DNA of 43,471 nt, taken from the NCBI GenBank assembly GCA_903869595.1, contig CAIPZV010000004.1, positions 1 through 43,471 on the forward strand, read 5' to 3'. Source of the DNA: an uncultured beta proteobacterium. Its GTDB lineage: Bacteria > Pseudomonadota > Gammaproteobacteria > Burkholderiales > Burkholderiaceae_C. The translations under genes were made by a program, and so were the position numbers. Below, piece after piece: positions 1 through 7,527 of the stretch (within the stretch, counting starts at the first letter, position 1; each line of letters opens with the position of its first letter). The notes under the pieces were generated by a model, which saw nothing but the letters and a program-made list of their open reading frames with translations, did no database searches and was not told the origin of the DNA.

Positions 1-368
1 AGCCAAAGGCCGTGCCCCTTCGGGGTACCTTGCGCTACTCGCGCCGCCCGGGGTCGGGCGCAAACTCGCTACGCTCAAACAAGTGCCCGCCCTGATCCGG
101 TCACCGCTGCGTTGCTCAGCACGGCCTATGGCCTGGGGAGTCCGCATGTGCTCGTTCGCTGCGCTCACCTTGCACACGCTTGATGGCGCGCTACGCGCGC
201 AATCGCGGCAGCTCCCACCACAGCAACCAAAACCGCAGCCACGCCAAGTCCCAATCCATTGACTACGACCGCCACGTTCCCCAATCTCGGCAAACAGACC
301 CGTATCGCCGCGCCCCGATTCAAAAAACACCTCTCCAAATCAAAAAAACAAAATTGGCTGTTCAAGCT

Positions 369-396
369 CCCCTTCACCCCGGCGGGGGTGAAGGGG
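369..396. repeat. Perfect 12-bp hairpin upstream of radA
   Basis: CCCCTTCACCCC (369-380) and GGGGTGAAGGGG (385-396) are exact reverse complements around a GGCG loop. No T-run follows directly on either strand, although a T-rich stretch lies about 15 bases beyond the hairpin on the minus strand. It could terminate leftward transcription or be a dispersed intergenic repeat; the sequence alone does not decide. Confidence 0.6.
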
Positions 397-452
397 CGGG
401 GGGGAAGCGGGGGGCAAAACAGCGGGGGACAAGCAAGTAGCGCAAATAACAT

Positions 453-468
453 CTGTATTTTTATACAG
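453..468 (+). promoter_or_regulatory. Candidate LexA (SOS) box before radA
   Basis: CTGTATTTTTATACAG matches the proteobacterial LexA operator pattern CTG-N10-CAG with an AT-rich centre. It ends 12 bases before the radA ATG, where a bound repressor would block transcription or early elongation. No other gene starts nearby on the plus strand. The match is seen directly; control by LexA is inferred. Confidence 0.7.
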
Positions 469-480
469 TAATATCCGCCC

Positions 481-1848
481 ATGGCCAAAGAAAAATCCAT
501 TTTTACCTGTAACGAATGCGGCGGCACCAGCCCCAAGTGGCTGGGCAAATGTCCCTCGTGTGCAGCCTGGAACACCTTGGTCGAGTCCAGCGCGGTGGCC
601 GAAAGCGGCGTGCGCAACCGCTTTGCCTCGCTGGCGGGCACCGCAGAAGTGGCGGTGCTGGCAGATATTGAAGCCAGCGACGTGGACCGCACGCCCACCG
701 GACACAGCGAGTTGGACCGGGTACTGGGCGGCGGGATTGTGCAAGGCGGCGTGGTGCTGATCGGTGGCGATCCGGGGATAGGAAAGTCCACGCTGCTGCT
801 GCAAGCTCTGGATTCGTTGCAACGGGCCGGCAAAAAAACTTTATACGTCACCGGCGAAGAAAGCGGCGCGCAAGTGGCCTTGCGCTCGCGCCGCCTCGGC
901 TTGGATCGCTCCCAAGTGAGCGTACTGGCCGAGATCCAGCTGGAAAAAATCCTCGGCGCCCTGGGCGCACAACAACCCGATGTGGCCGTGATCGACTCGA
1001 TCCAAACCGTGTATTCAGACCAATTGACCTCCGCGCCGGGCTCGGTAGCCCAGGTGCGCGAGTGTGCGGCGCACCTGACGCGCGCAGCTAAATCGGCCGG
1101 CGTCTGTATTGTGCTGGTGGGCCACGTCACCAAAGAAGGCGCGCTAGCCGGGCCGCGGGTGCTGGAGCATATGGTCGATACCGTGTTGTATTTCGAGGGC
1201 GATACACACAGCCAGTTCCGACTGGTACGGGCAATTAAAAACCGGTTTGGCGCGGTCAATGAGATCGGCGTGTTTGCCATGACCGAAAAAGGGCTCAAGG
1301 GCGTGAGCAATCCGAGCGCTATTTTTCTAAGCCAGCATGCCGAGCCGGTGCCCGGTAGCTGCGTGATGGTGACCTTGGAGGGCACCCGCCCCTTGCTGGT
1401 GGAGATTCAGGCCTTGGTGGACAGCGGCGGGCCCAGCCCCCGGCGGCTCTCGGTCGGGCTGGACCGGGACCGGCTGGCCATGCTGCTGGCCGTGCTGCAC
1501 CGCCATGCGGGTGTGGCTTGCATGGACCAGGACGTGTTTATCAATGCCGTGGGCGGCGTGCGCATCGGCGAACCGGCAGCCGACCTGGCCGTGATGCTGG
1601 CCATTAGCTCCTCTTTGCGGGGCAAGCCCCTGCCCAAAGGCTTTATCGCGTTTGGTGAAGTCGGGTTGGCCGGGGAGGTGCGCCCGGCACCGCGCGGCCA
1701 GGAGCGGCTGCGCGAAGCGGCCAAGCTGGGCTTTACGCAGGCCATTGTGCCCAAGGCCAACGCGCCTAAAAAACCCATGGACGGCATGGCGGTGCATGCG
1801 GTGGAGCGGGTGGAAGAAGCCTTGCAGATTGTGCGCAGTTGGGGCTAA
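481..1848 (+). CDS. radA: DNA repair protein RadA
   Basis: RadA (Sms) is a RecA-related cytoplasmic ATPase that acts as a hexameric helicase driving branch migration in recombinational repair. All family modules are present in 455 aa, the usual length. There is an N-terminal four-cysteine zinc finger (C10, C13, C24, C27) and a Walker A GDPGIGKST at 96-104. A Walker B-like PDVAVIDS follows at 166-173, then the RadA-specific KNRFG motif at 253-257 and a Lon-protease-like C-terminal domain. The ATG at 481 is chosen because the zinc finger follows directly. The Shine-Dalgarno is weak, but an SOS-type palindrome ends 12 bases upstream. A hairpin with a short T-run follows the stop, so the gene is probably monocistronic. 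Confidence 0.97.
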   Translation: MAKEKSIFTCNECGGTSPKWLGKCPSCAAWNTLVESSAVAESGVRNRFASLAGTAEVAVLADIEASDVDRTPTGHSELDRVLGGGIVQGGVVLIGGDPGIGKSTLLLQALDSLQRAGKKTLYVTGEESGAQVALRSRRLGLDRSQVSVLAEIQLEKILGALGAQQPDVAVIDSIQTVYSDQLTSAPGSVAQVRECAAHLTRAAKSAGVCIVLVGHVTKEGALAGPRVLEHMVDTVLYFEGDTHSQFRLVRAIKNRFGAVNEIGVFAMTEKGLKGVSNPSAIFLSQHAEPVPGSCVMVTLEGTRPLLVEIQALVDSGGPSPRRLSVGLDRDRLAMLLAVLHRHAGVACMDQDVFINAVGGVRIGEPAADLAVMLAISSSLRGKPLPKGFIAFGEVGLAGEVRPAPRGQERLREAAKLGFTQAIVPKANAPKKPMDGMAVHAVERVEEALQIVRSWG

Positions 1849-1863
1849 GCGCCGCCTACCCGC

Positions 1864-1885
1864 TGCTGCGTGGCGCAGCAATTTT
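1864..1885 (+). terminator. Probable radA terminator
   Basis: TGCTGCG (1864-1870) pairs with CGCAGCA (1874-1880) around a TGG loop and is followed by ATTTTG. It lies 16 bases after the radA stop. The T-run is short, so strength is uncertain. Confidence 0.55.
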
Positions 1886-2108
1886 GAAAAGAATTGCTTG
1901 GCGCCCTGAAAAACCATACCCATCTTTACAAGCAAATGGACGTGCGGCGTGGTGCTTTGTAAGTCTCTGTAAGCGGCCCTGACTAGGCTGGCTTTTCTTG
2001 CGCGGACATCCACCACAGTGCCCGCAAGGCCGCCTGCAGCAAGTGCCCTAGCGCATGCGCGGCACGCATCGCCTACCGCTACTGCGGTATTTTCAACTTG
2101 GAGAAATC

Positions 2109-3359
2109 ATGACAATTCGTTTCGTAAAACTGGCTTCGCAGCTGGTCATCGCCGCTGCCGTAAGCAGTTTTGCCGGTATGGCAAGTGCTGAAGAGCCGAT
2201 CAAGATCGGTGTTTCCGGGCCCTTTACTGGCGGCTCATCCTCGATGGGCGTGAGCATGCGCGACGGCGTCAAACTGGCCGTAGACGAAATCAACAAAGCA
2301 GGCGGCGTATTGGGTCGTCAGTTGCAAATGGTGGAACGCGACGACGAAGCCAAAAATGAGCGTGGCGTACAAATCGCCCAGGAACTGATCAACAAAGAAA
2401 AAGTCACGGCCACCGTGGGCTTTATCAACACCGGCGTAGCACTGGCTTCGCAGCGTTTCTACCAGGAAGCCAAGATTCCAGTGATGAATAACGTGGCAAC
2501 CGGCTCCATCGTGACGCACCAGTTTGACGACCAACCCGAAAACTACATCTTTCGCAACGCAGCGCACGACAGCATCCAGGCGCCCATGATTGTGGAAGAA
2601 GCGATTACCCGCCGCGGATACAAAAAGGTTGCCATTCTTGCCGACTCCACCAACTATGGCCAGTTAGGCCGCGAAGATCTGGAGCGCGCACTTGGCTTGA
2701 AAAACATCAAGGCGGTTGCAGTGGAAAAGTTCAACGTCAAGGACGTGGACATGACCGCCCAGTTGCTCAAAGCCAAGTCCGCTGGCGCTGAAGTGGTGTT
2801 GACCTACGCTATTGGCCCAGAACTGGCCCAGATCGCCAACGGCATGACCAAACTGGGTTGGAAAGTGCCGATGATCGGCAGCTGGACCCTGTCCATGGCC
2901 AACTTTATTGACAATGCGGGTCCCGGTGGTGAAGGCGCGCGTATGCCGCAAACCTTTATCCAAGAGCCCACCACGCCCAAGCGCCAGGCTTTCATCATCA
3001 ACTACCTGCGTACTTTCAACCCGAAGAATGCACGTATTGATTCACCCGTGTCCGCAGCCCAAGGCTATGACTCGGTGTATTTGCTGGCAGCCGCTATCAA
3101 GCAAGCCAAGTCCACGAACGGCCCCGCCATCAAAGCGGCACTGGAAGACCTGAAGAGCCCGGTAGATGGCGTTGTGACGACTTACAACAAGCCTTTCACC
3201 GCGAAAGACCACGAAGCCATTACCGCCAATATCCCGGTGTTCGGCGAAGTCAAAGGTGAAAAAGTGGTGTATGCCTATGCAGCCGACCAGAAGAAGGCCT
3301 CTGAAGTTCGCGTCAAAGACGTGAACGCCAAAGGCGCACTGGAAGTAAAGGCTAAGTAA
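2109..3359 (+). CDS. livJ: Branched-chain amino-acid-type ABC transporter, substrate-binding protein
   Basis: This is the periplasmic solute receptor of a HAAT-family ABC importer (Leu/Ile/Val-binding type, Peripla_BP_6). The 416-aa product starts with a clear Sec signal peptide, with probable cleavage after ASA at residue 27. The mature chain opens with the family pattern EEPIKIGVSGPFTGG. I chose ATG 2109 over upstream in-frame codons because GGAG (2100-2103) sits 5 bases before it and the signal peptide begins there. The permease and ATPase genes follow on the same strand after a terminator-like hairpin. That arrangement usually gives an excess of receptor over membrane components. The substrate cannot be fixed from sequence; other amino acids or amides are possible. 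Confidence 0.93.
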   Translation: MTIRFVKLASQLVIAAAVSSFAGMASAEEPIKIGVSGPFTGGSSSMGVSMRDGVKLAVDEINKAGGVLGRQLQMVERDDEAKNERGVQIAQELINKEKVTATVGFINTGVALASQRFYQEAKIPVMNNVATGSIVTHQFDDQPENYIFRNAAHDSIQAPMIVEEAITRRGYKKVAILADSTNYGQLGREDLERALGLKNIKAVAVEKFNVKDVDMTAQLLKAKSAGAEVVLTYAIGPELAQIANGMTKLGWKVPMIGSWTLSMANFIDNAGPGGEGARMPQTFIQEPTTPKRQAFIINYLRTFNPKNARIDSPVSAAQGYDSVYLLAAAIKQAKSTNGPAIKAALEDLKSPVDGVVTTYNKPFTAKDHEAITANIPVFGEVKGEKVVYAYAADQKKASEVRVKDVNAKGALEVKAK

Positions 3360-3389
3360 ATAGCTGCGCTTTACGCGCACCAGAGCCGC

Positions 3390-3427
3390 AACTCGCCAGC
3401 CTGACAAGGGCTGGCGAGTTTCTTTTA
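3390..3427 (+). terminator. Intrinsic terminator or attenuator after livJ
   Basis: AACTCGCCAGCC (3390-3401) and GGCTGGCGAGTT (3409-3420) form a perfect 12-bp stem with a 7-nt loop, followed by TCTTTTAT. It lies between the binding-protein gene and the permease genes and probably reduces transcription of the latter. Confidence 0.88.
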
Positions 3428-3504
3428 TAGCGTAGGCCTACTGCGCAGCCATGGCAAGCAATGGTTTGACTTGAAGACTGCCGTTTTTTGCGGCCCCAGA
3501 AATT

Positions 3505-4380
3505 ATGGAAATATTGTTACAACTCGTCTACAGCGGCATCGCGCTGGGCATGATTTACGCGGTCATCGCGTTTGGTTACCAGCTCACCTTCCAAACTTCG
3601 GATACGCTGAACTTTGGCCAGGGCGATGCCTTGATGCTGGGCGCCATGGTCGGCCTGACCTTGGTGAACCATGGGGTGAATTACTGGCTGATGCTGCCCT
3701 TGGTGATTGTCTTTGGCATGCTGCAAGGCGCTTTGGTCGAACGCATTGGTGTGCAACCGGCGATCAAGATCAAAAGCGAATTTGGCTGGATCATGTCCAC
3801 CATCGCGCTGGGCATTATTTTTAAAAACGTAGCGGAAAACCTGTGGGGCCGCGATGACCTGAAATTTCCCTCACCGCTGCCCGAAGCGCCTATGAATTGG
3901 CTGGGTGCCAATGTGTTGCCCATGGAAGTGCTGGTGGTGTTCGGCGCCATTGCCATGATGGTGGGTGTGGAGTTTTTCAACCGCAAAACCATTTACGGCA
4001 AAGCCGTGGTCGCCACCTTCAATGACCGCGACGCGGCCAAGCTGATGGGCATTAACACTGGCCTGGTCATAACCTTTTCTTACGCTTTGTCATCGGCTAC
4101 CGCCGGTTTTGCCGGGGCTTTGATTGCACCTTTGACCTTAACCGGCGCCACCATGGGCGCGGTGCTGGGCCTCAAAGCCTTTGCCGTAGCCATCATCGGC
4201 GGTCTAACCAGTGGCCTGGGCATTATTGTGGGCGGCATTATTTTGGGTATCGCCGAAACCACCACTGGTTTTTATATATCCACCGGCTACAAAGACGTGC
4301 CCGGCCTAGTGCTCTTGTTGCTGGTACTGGCCTTTAAACCGGCGGGTCTGTTCGGCAAAACAGCGATCAAGAAAGTCTGA
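3505..4380 (+). CDS. livH: Branched-chain amino-acid-type ABC transporter permease LivH
   Basis: LivH is one of the two inner-membrane permease subunits of the HAAT importer. The 291-aa protein is almost entirely hydrophobic, with about eight membrane segments, and carries the family's N-terminal pattern SGIALGMIYAVIAFGYQLTF. The conserved loop with NFGQGDALMLG follows at about residues 37-47. Length is typical. The start is the first ATG after the terminator; no strong Shine-Dalgarno is visible. The stop lies 2 bases before the ATG of the fused livM-livG gene, which implies translational coupling. Confidence 0.94.
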   Translation: MEILLQLVYSGIALGMIYAVIAFGYQLTFQTSDTLNFGQGDALMLGAMVGLTLVNHGVNYWLMLPLVIVFGMLQGALVERIGVQPAIKIKSEFGWIMSTIALGIIFKNVAENLWGRDDLKFPSPLPEAPMNWLGANVLPMEVLVVFGAIAMMVGVEFFNRKTIYGKAVVATFNDRDAAKLMGINTGLVITFSYALSSATAGFAGALIAPLTLTGATMGAVLGLKAFAVAIIGGLTSGLGIIVGGIILGIAETTTGFYISTGYKDVPGLVLLLLVLAFKPAGLFGKTAIKKV

Positions 4381-4382
4381 CC

Positions 4383-6314
4383 ATGAGCCGTAATTTCATA
4401 CTCTCCTTGATCGTCGGATTTGCGCTGCTGGCCCTAGCGCCGCTGTACACCGCCAATCCGTATTACATCCACATGATCGGCACGATCATGATTTACGCCA
4501 TCTTGCTGTTCGGCCTGGACATCGTGGTGGGCTACACCGGCCAGGTGTCGCTGGGCCACGCGGGTTTGTTTGGCGTGGGTTCCTACACCGCCGGGGTGAT
4601 GTTCATGAAGCTGGGCGCGCCCTTGTGGATGATCATCCCCGCCAGCATCGGCATTACGGCGGCCTTTGGCGCTTTGCTGGCGTTACCGGCCTTGCGCGTG
4701 ACCGGTCCGTACCTGGCCATGGTGACGCTGGCCTTTGGCACCATCATCCAGATTCTGATCAACGAGATGACCTTCCTCACCGAAGGCCCGCTAGGCATCA
4801 AAGTGCCCAAACCCGACTTGTTCGGCGCCAAGCTCACCGAGCATGGTTTTTACTGGCTGGTACTGGTTTTGATGGGCTTGTCGCTGGTGGTGGTGGACCG
4901 TATATTGCGTTCGCAACTGGGCCGTGCGTTTGAAGCTTTGCGCGGCAGCCCGGTGGCCTCGGACTGTATGGGTGTGTCGGTGTATCGCTACAAGGTGTAT
5001 GCCTTTGTGATCAGCGCCGGTTTTGCCGGTCTGGCCGGCTGCCTGTATGCCTATTCCGAGCAATACATTTCGCCCAATACCTATAACTTTGAATTGACGG
5101 TTTTGTTTTTGCTGGCCGTCATCATGGGCGGTCGCAAAACCCGTTCGGGCGCGCTGTTGGGTGCGGCCATCATCGTGATTTTGCCCAAACTGCTGGACGA
5201 TCTGGAAATGTTCCGCCAGGTGTCTTCCGCACTGGCCGTGCTGATGTTGGTGGGTGCCATCATCGGCGTGGCCCGAAAAATCACTACCGTGCGCACCATG
5301 GCGATTCCGGTGCTTGGCACCATGGCGCTGTCGGCGTTCTCGTTTTGGTTGCAGTCGATCACCGACTGGCGCCTAAGCATTTTCGGCCTGATGATTTTGT
5401 TTGTGGTGTATTACTTGCAAGACGGCATCGTCGGCTTTTTCCGCAAGCTGTTTAGTGGCAAAAGCGCACGTGCTGTGGCCTACCTGGCACCTTCCGACGC
5501 CAAAGACGCCATCCACATCGCATCGAATGTGCAGCACAGCGCCGATGGCAGCGATCTGCTGATCGCCAAGGGCGTGCTGATGCAGTTCGGTGGCCTCAAA
5601 GCTTTGAACGATGTGGACTTGGCGGTCAAGCGCGGCACCATCCATGGACTGATTGGCCCCAATGGTTCGGGCAAGAGCACCATGATGAATGTGCTGACGG
5701 GTATTTATGTGCCCACCGCCGGCAAGATCGAGTTTTCCGGCGCGACGCTTGTGGACCGCACCTCGTCGGACATCGCTTTGTCCGGCATTGCGCGCACCTT
5801 CCAAAATGTGCAATTGTTCGGCGAAATGACCGCACTGCAAAACGTGCAGGTCGGCTTGCACCATGCCTTTGACAGCAATTTGTTGGATGTGGCTTTAAAT
5901 ACCCCGCGCTACCAGCGTGAGGACAGCGAGGCCATCGAACGCGGCATGGGACTCTTGCACTTTGTCGGCCTGTCCGACCTGGCCACCGAAGAGGCGCGCA
6001 ATCTGCCCTATGGCAAACAGCGCCTGCTCGAAATCGCCCGCGCGCTGGCGCTAGACCCACAGCTCTTGTTGTTGGACGAACCAGCCGCCGGTTTGACTGC
6101 GCCCGACATCAAGGAGCTGATCGCCATCATCCGCAAAATCCGCGACCACGGCATCACCGTCATCCTGATCGAACACCATATGGATGTGGTGATGACGGTT
6201 TGCGATGCGGTGTCGGTACTCGATTTCGGCCAGAAGATTGCCGAAGGCAAGCCCGCCGAAGTACAGGCCAATGAAAAAGTGATTGAAGCCTATCTGGGCG
6301 CTCCCGCCGCTTGA
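4383..6314 (+). CDS. livMG: Fused LivM permease and LivG ATPase of the ABC transporter
   Basis: One 643-aa chain joins two subunits normally encoded separately. Residues 1 to about 300 are a LivM-type permease containing GYTGQVSLGHAGLFGVGSY. Extra hydrophobic segments lie at about 310-365, then a linker. From about residue 390 there is a complete LivG-type ATPase. It has Walker A GPNGSGKST (425-433), the LivG signature LPYGKQR (541-547), Walker B LLLLDEP (561-567) and a switch histidine in LIEHHMD. No internal stop or frameshift separates the halves. Fused LivM-LivG proteins are known in Burkholderiales, so this is a real architecture rather than an error. Stoichiometry with livF and livH would place one fused chain per transporter. 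Confidence 0.95.
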   Translation: MSRNFILSLIVGFALLALAPLYTANPYYIHMIGTIMIYAILLFGLDIVVGYTGQVSLGHAGLFGVGSYTAGVMFMKLGAPLWMIIPASIGITAAFGALLALPALRVTGPYLAMVTLAFGTIIQILINEMTFLTEGPLGIKVPKPDLFGAKLTEHGFYWLVLVLMGLSLVVVDRILRSQLGRAFEALRGSPVASDCMGVSVYRYKVYAFVISAGFAGLAGCLYAYSEQYISPNTYNFELTVLFLLAVIMGGRKTRSGALLGAAIIVILPKLLDDLEMFRQVSSALAVLMLVGAIIGVARKITTVRTMAIPVLGTMALSAFSFWLQSITDWRLSIFGLMILFVVYYLQDGIVGFFRKLFSGKSARAVAYLAPSDAKDAIHIASNVQHSADGSDLLIAKGVLMQFGGLKALNDVDLAVKRGTIHGLIGPNGSGKSTMMNVLTGIYVPTAGKIEFSGATLVDRTSSDIALSGIARTFQNVQLFGEMTALQNVQVGLHHAFDSNLLDVALNTPRYQREDSEAIERGMGLLHFVGLSDLATEEARNLPYGKQRLLEIARALALDPQLLLLDEPAAGLTAPDIKELIAIIRKIRDHGITVILIEHHMDVVMTVCDAVSVLDFGQKIAEGKPAEVQANEKVIEAYLGAPAA

Positions 6315-6333
6315 ACGCACAGGACTATTGTTT

Positions 6334-7056
6334 ATGTTGAGCATCAAAAATTTGGAAGCCGGTTACGGCAAAGTGCAAGTTCTGCATGGCATTTCGATGG
6401 AAGTGCCTAAAGGCAAAGTGGTGACGCTGATTGGCTCCAACGGCGCCGGTAAGACCACCACCATGCGTGCCATCTCCGGCATGATCAGCCCCAGCGCGGG
6501 CGAGATCAGCCTGAACGGCACGCGCACCGATGGCATGGAGTCTTTCACCATCGCCAAGCTGGGCTTGGCCCACTCGCCCGAAGGCCGCCGCGTGTTTGCC
6601 ACCATGTCGGTCACTGACAACCTGATCCTGGGCGCCTTCCCACGCCTAACGGGCAGCCGCCCCAAGGGCGATGTGCAAGGCGACCTAGAACGCGCCATGG
6701 ATTTGTTCCCGCGCCTCAAAGAGCGCCGCACGCAATTGGCCGGCACCTTATCGGGCGGCGAGCAACAAATGCTTGCGATGGCCCGCGCCGTGATGCTCAA
6801 CCCCGAGATCGTGCTGTTAGACGAGCCCTCCATGGGCTTGGCGCCAATTTTGGTGGAAGAGGTGTTTCGCATCATCGCCGACCTCAAGTCGCGCGGCGTG
6901 ACGATGTTGCTGGTAGAGCAGTTTGCCGCCGCCGCATTGAAGGTGGCCGATTACGGCTATGTGCTCGAGAATGGCCGCATTTCCGTACACGGCCCGGCCG
7001 CGCAGTTGCAGGACGACCCGGCGGTGAAAGCGGCCTATCTCGGTGGCGGGCACTAA
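6334..7056 (+). CDS. livF: Branched-chain amino-acid-type ABC transporter ATPase LivF
   Basis: LivF is the second cytoplasmic ATPase of the importer, pairing with the LivG half of the upstream fusion. The 240-aa product has Walker A GSNGAGKTT at 34-42, the signature LSGGEQQMLAMARA and Walker B VLLDEPSMGLAP, all intact. I chose ATG 6334 because AGGA (6321-6324) is spaced 9 bases upstream and the protein then begins MLSIKNLEAGYG, as in the family. An in-frame upstream start would overlap the end of livMG. It is the last gene of the operon; the gap that follows holds two unusual hairpins. Confidence 0.95.
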   Translation: MLSIKNLEAGYGKVQVLHGISMEVPKGKVVTLIGSNGAGKTTTMRAISGMISPSAGEISLNGTRTDGMESFTIAKLGLAHSPEGRRVFATMSVTDNLILGAFPRLTGSRPKGDVQGDLERAMDLFPRLKERRTQLAGTLSGGEQQMLAMARAVMLNPEIVLLDEPSMGLAPILVEEVFRIIADLKSRGVTMLLVEQFAAAALKVADYGYVLENGRISVHGPAAQLQDDPAVKAAYLGGGH

Positions 7057-7154
7057 GGCGTTTTAAGCTGCTCTTTTGCTAAGCCTGCGCGGCGACGCTT
7101 GCGTTGTCGCAGGTGTCAGCCAGTGGATTGCTTTACGGATGCGGTGCTGAGCCC

Positions 7155-7233
7155 ACGCGGCGGCAGCGGCAGGCGGGGTTCCTCACAACGCGAAGCTAAT
7201 CGTTCGTCACCCCGCCTACCACTACCACCGCGC
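7155..7233 (-). repeat. Conserved-loop hairpin element 1 (25-nt arms, 29-nt loop)
   Basis: Arms 7155-7179 and 7209-7233 flank a 29-nt core (7180-7208). As minus-strand RNA all 25 arm positions pair: 20 Watson-Crick and 5 G·U. As plus-strand RNA those five would be A·C mismatches, so the structure favours minus-strand RNA. The core is identical, in reverse orientation and with one base change, to the loop of the element at 7370-7448. The arms of the two elements are unrelated in sequence. Confidence 0.8.
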
Positions 7234-7369
7234 TGCGAACTGCGTTATTGGAGCGCAGACCCAAGCTAAATCATCAACCCACTTCAGGGCGTGCATGGCG
7301 CAACAATCGTCGTTGAAAAATATGCTATGTCGAAGCGTATCTGCGGACAAGCCAACCCACCACTTCGCA

Positions 7370-7448
7370 GCGTCCTCGCAGGCCGGGGCCGGGCGACGAA
7401 CGATTAGCCTCGCGTTGTGAGGAGCCCGGCCCCGGCCTGCGAGGACGC
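7370..7448 (+). repeat. Conserved-loop hairpin element 2 (25-nt arms, 29-nt loop)
   Basis: Arms 7370-7394 and 7424-7448 are perfect 25-nt reverse complements and very GC-rich. The 29-nt core (7395-7423) equals the reverse complement of the core at 7180-7208 except for one transition. Within the core CCTC/GAGG can form a small inner stem, and the transition in element 1 keeps that pair as U·G. Arm length and core length match element 1 exactly. Confidence 0.85.
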
Positions 7449-7527
7449 GGGCTCAGCAGAAAAGCGGGCAATCAAAAGCCTGGGTTTACCCACAAAAGCC
7501 ATATTTACCGGCAAACAAAATGCGCCA

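Larger units (their letters stand above)
1..480. other. Non-coding flank upstream of radA
   Basis: No convincing gene lies here. The first 180 bases are GC-rich with short inverted repeats (for example CCCC-TTC-GGGG near 16-26). On the minus strand they have the look of the 3' flanks that recur between genes in Comamonadaceae; that resemblance is from memory and not checked. A strong hairpin sits at 369-396 and an SOS-type palindrome at 453-468. A 22-codon tryptophan-rich minus-strand ORF (191-259) is discussed under findings. Confidence 0.5.
7057..7527. other. 471-bp convergent intergenic region
   Basis: This gap separates the convergent livF and enolase-superfamily genes. No coding region is evident. 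It holds two inversely oriented 79-nt hairpin elements (7155-7233 and 7370-7448) separated by 136 bases of unremarkable sequence. No classical terminator with a T-run is visible for either gene. Confidence 0.7.

Noticed and set aside
180..471. Short plus-strand ORFs before radA
   Set aside because: They cover hairpin and low-complexity sequence, overlap each other and the SOS box, and lack ribosome binding sites.
165..1385. Long open frame on the minus strand opposite radA (406 codons)
   Set aside because: It is antisense to a complete radA and its translation has no recognisable domain; GC-rich genes often give such frames.
4383..6314. Missed stop between livM and livG
   Set aside because: The linker is open over its whole length with sensible hydrophobic and polar residues, and fused forms are known.
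7155..7448. Terminal inverted repeats of a single mobile element
   Set aside because: Only the 29-nt loops match between the two sites; the arms, which would be the ends, are unrelated, and nothing coding lies between.
7155..7448. Integron attC sites
   Set aside because: The GTTRRRY/RYYYAAC core-site pattern is absent, and no cassette or integrase is present.
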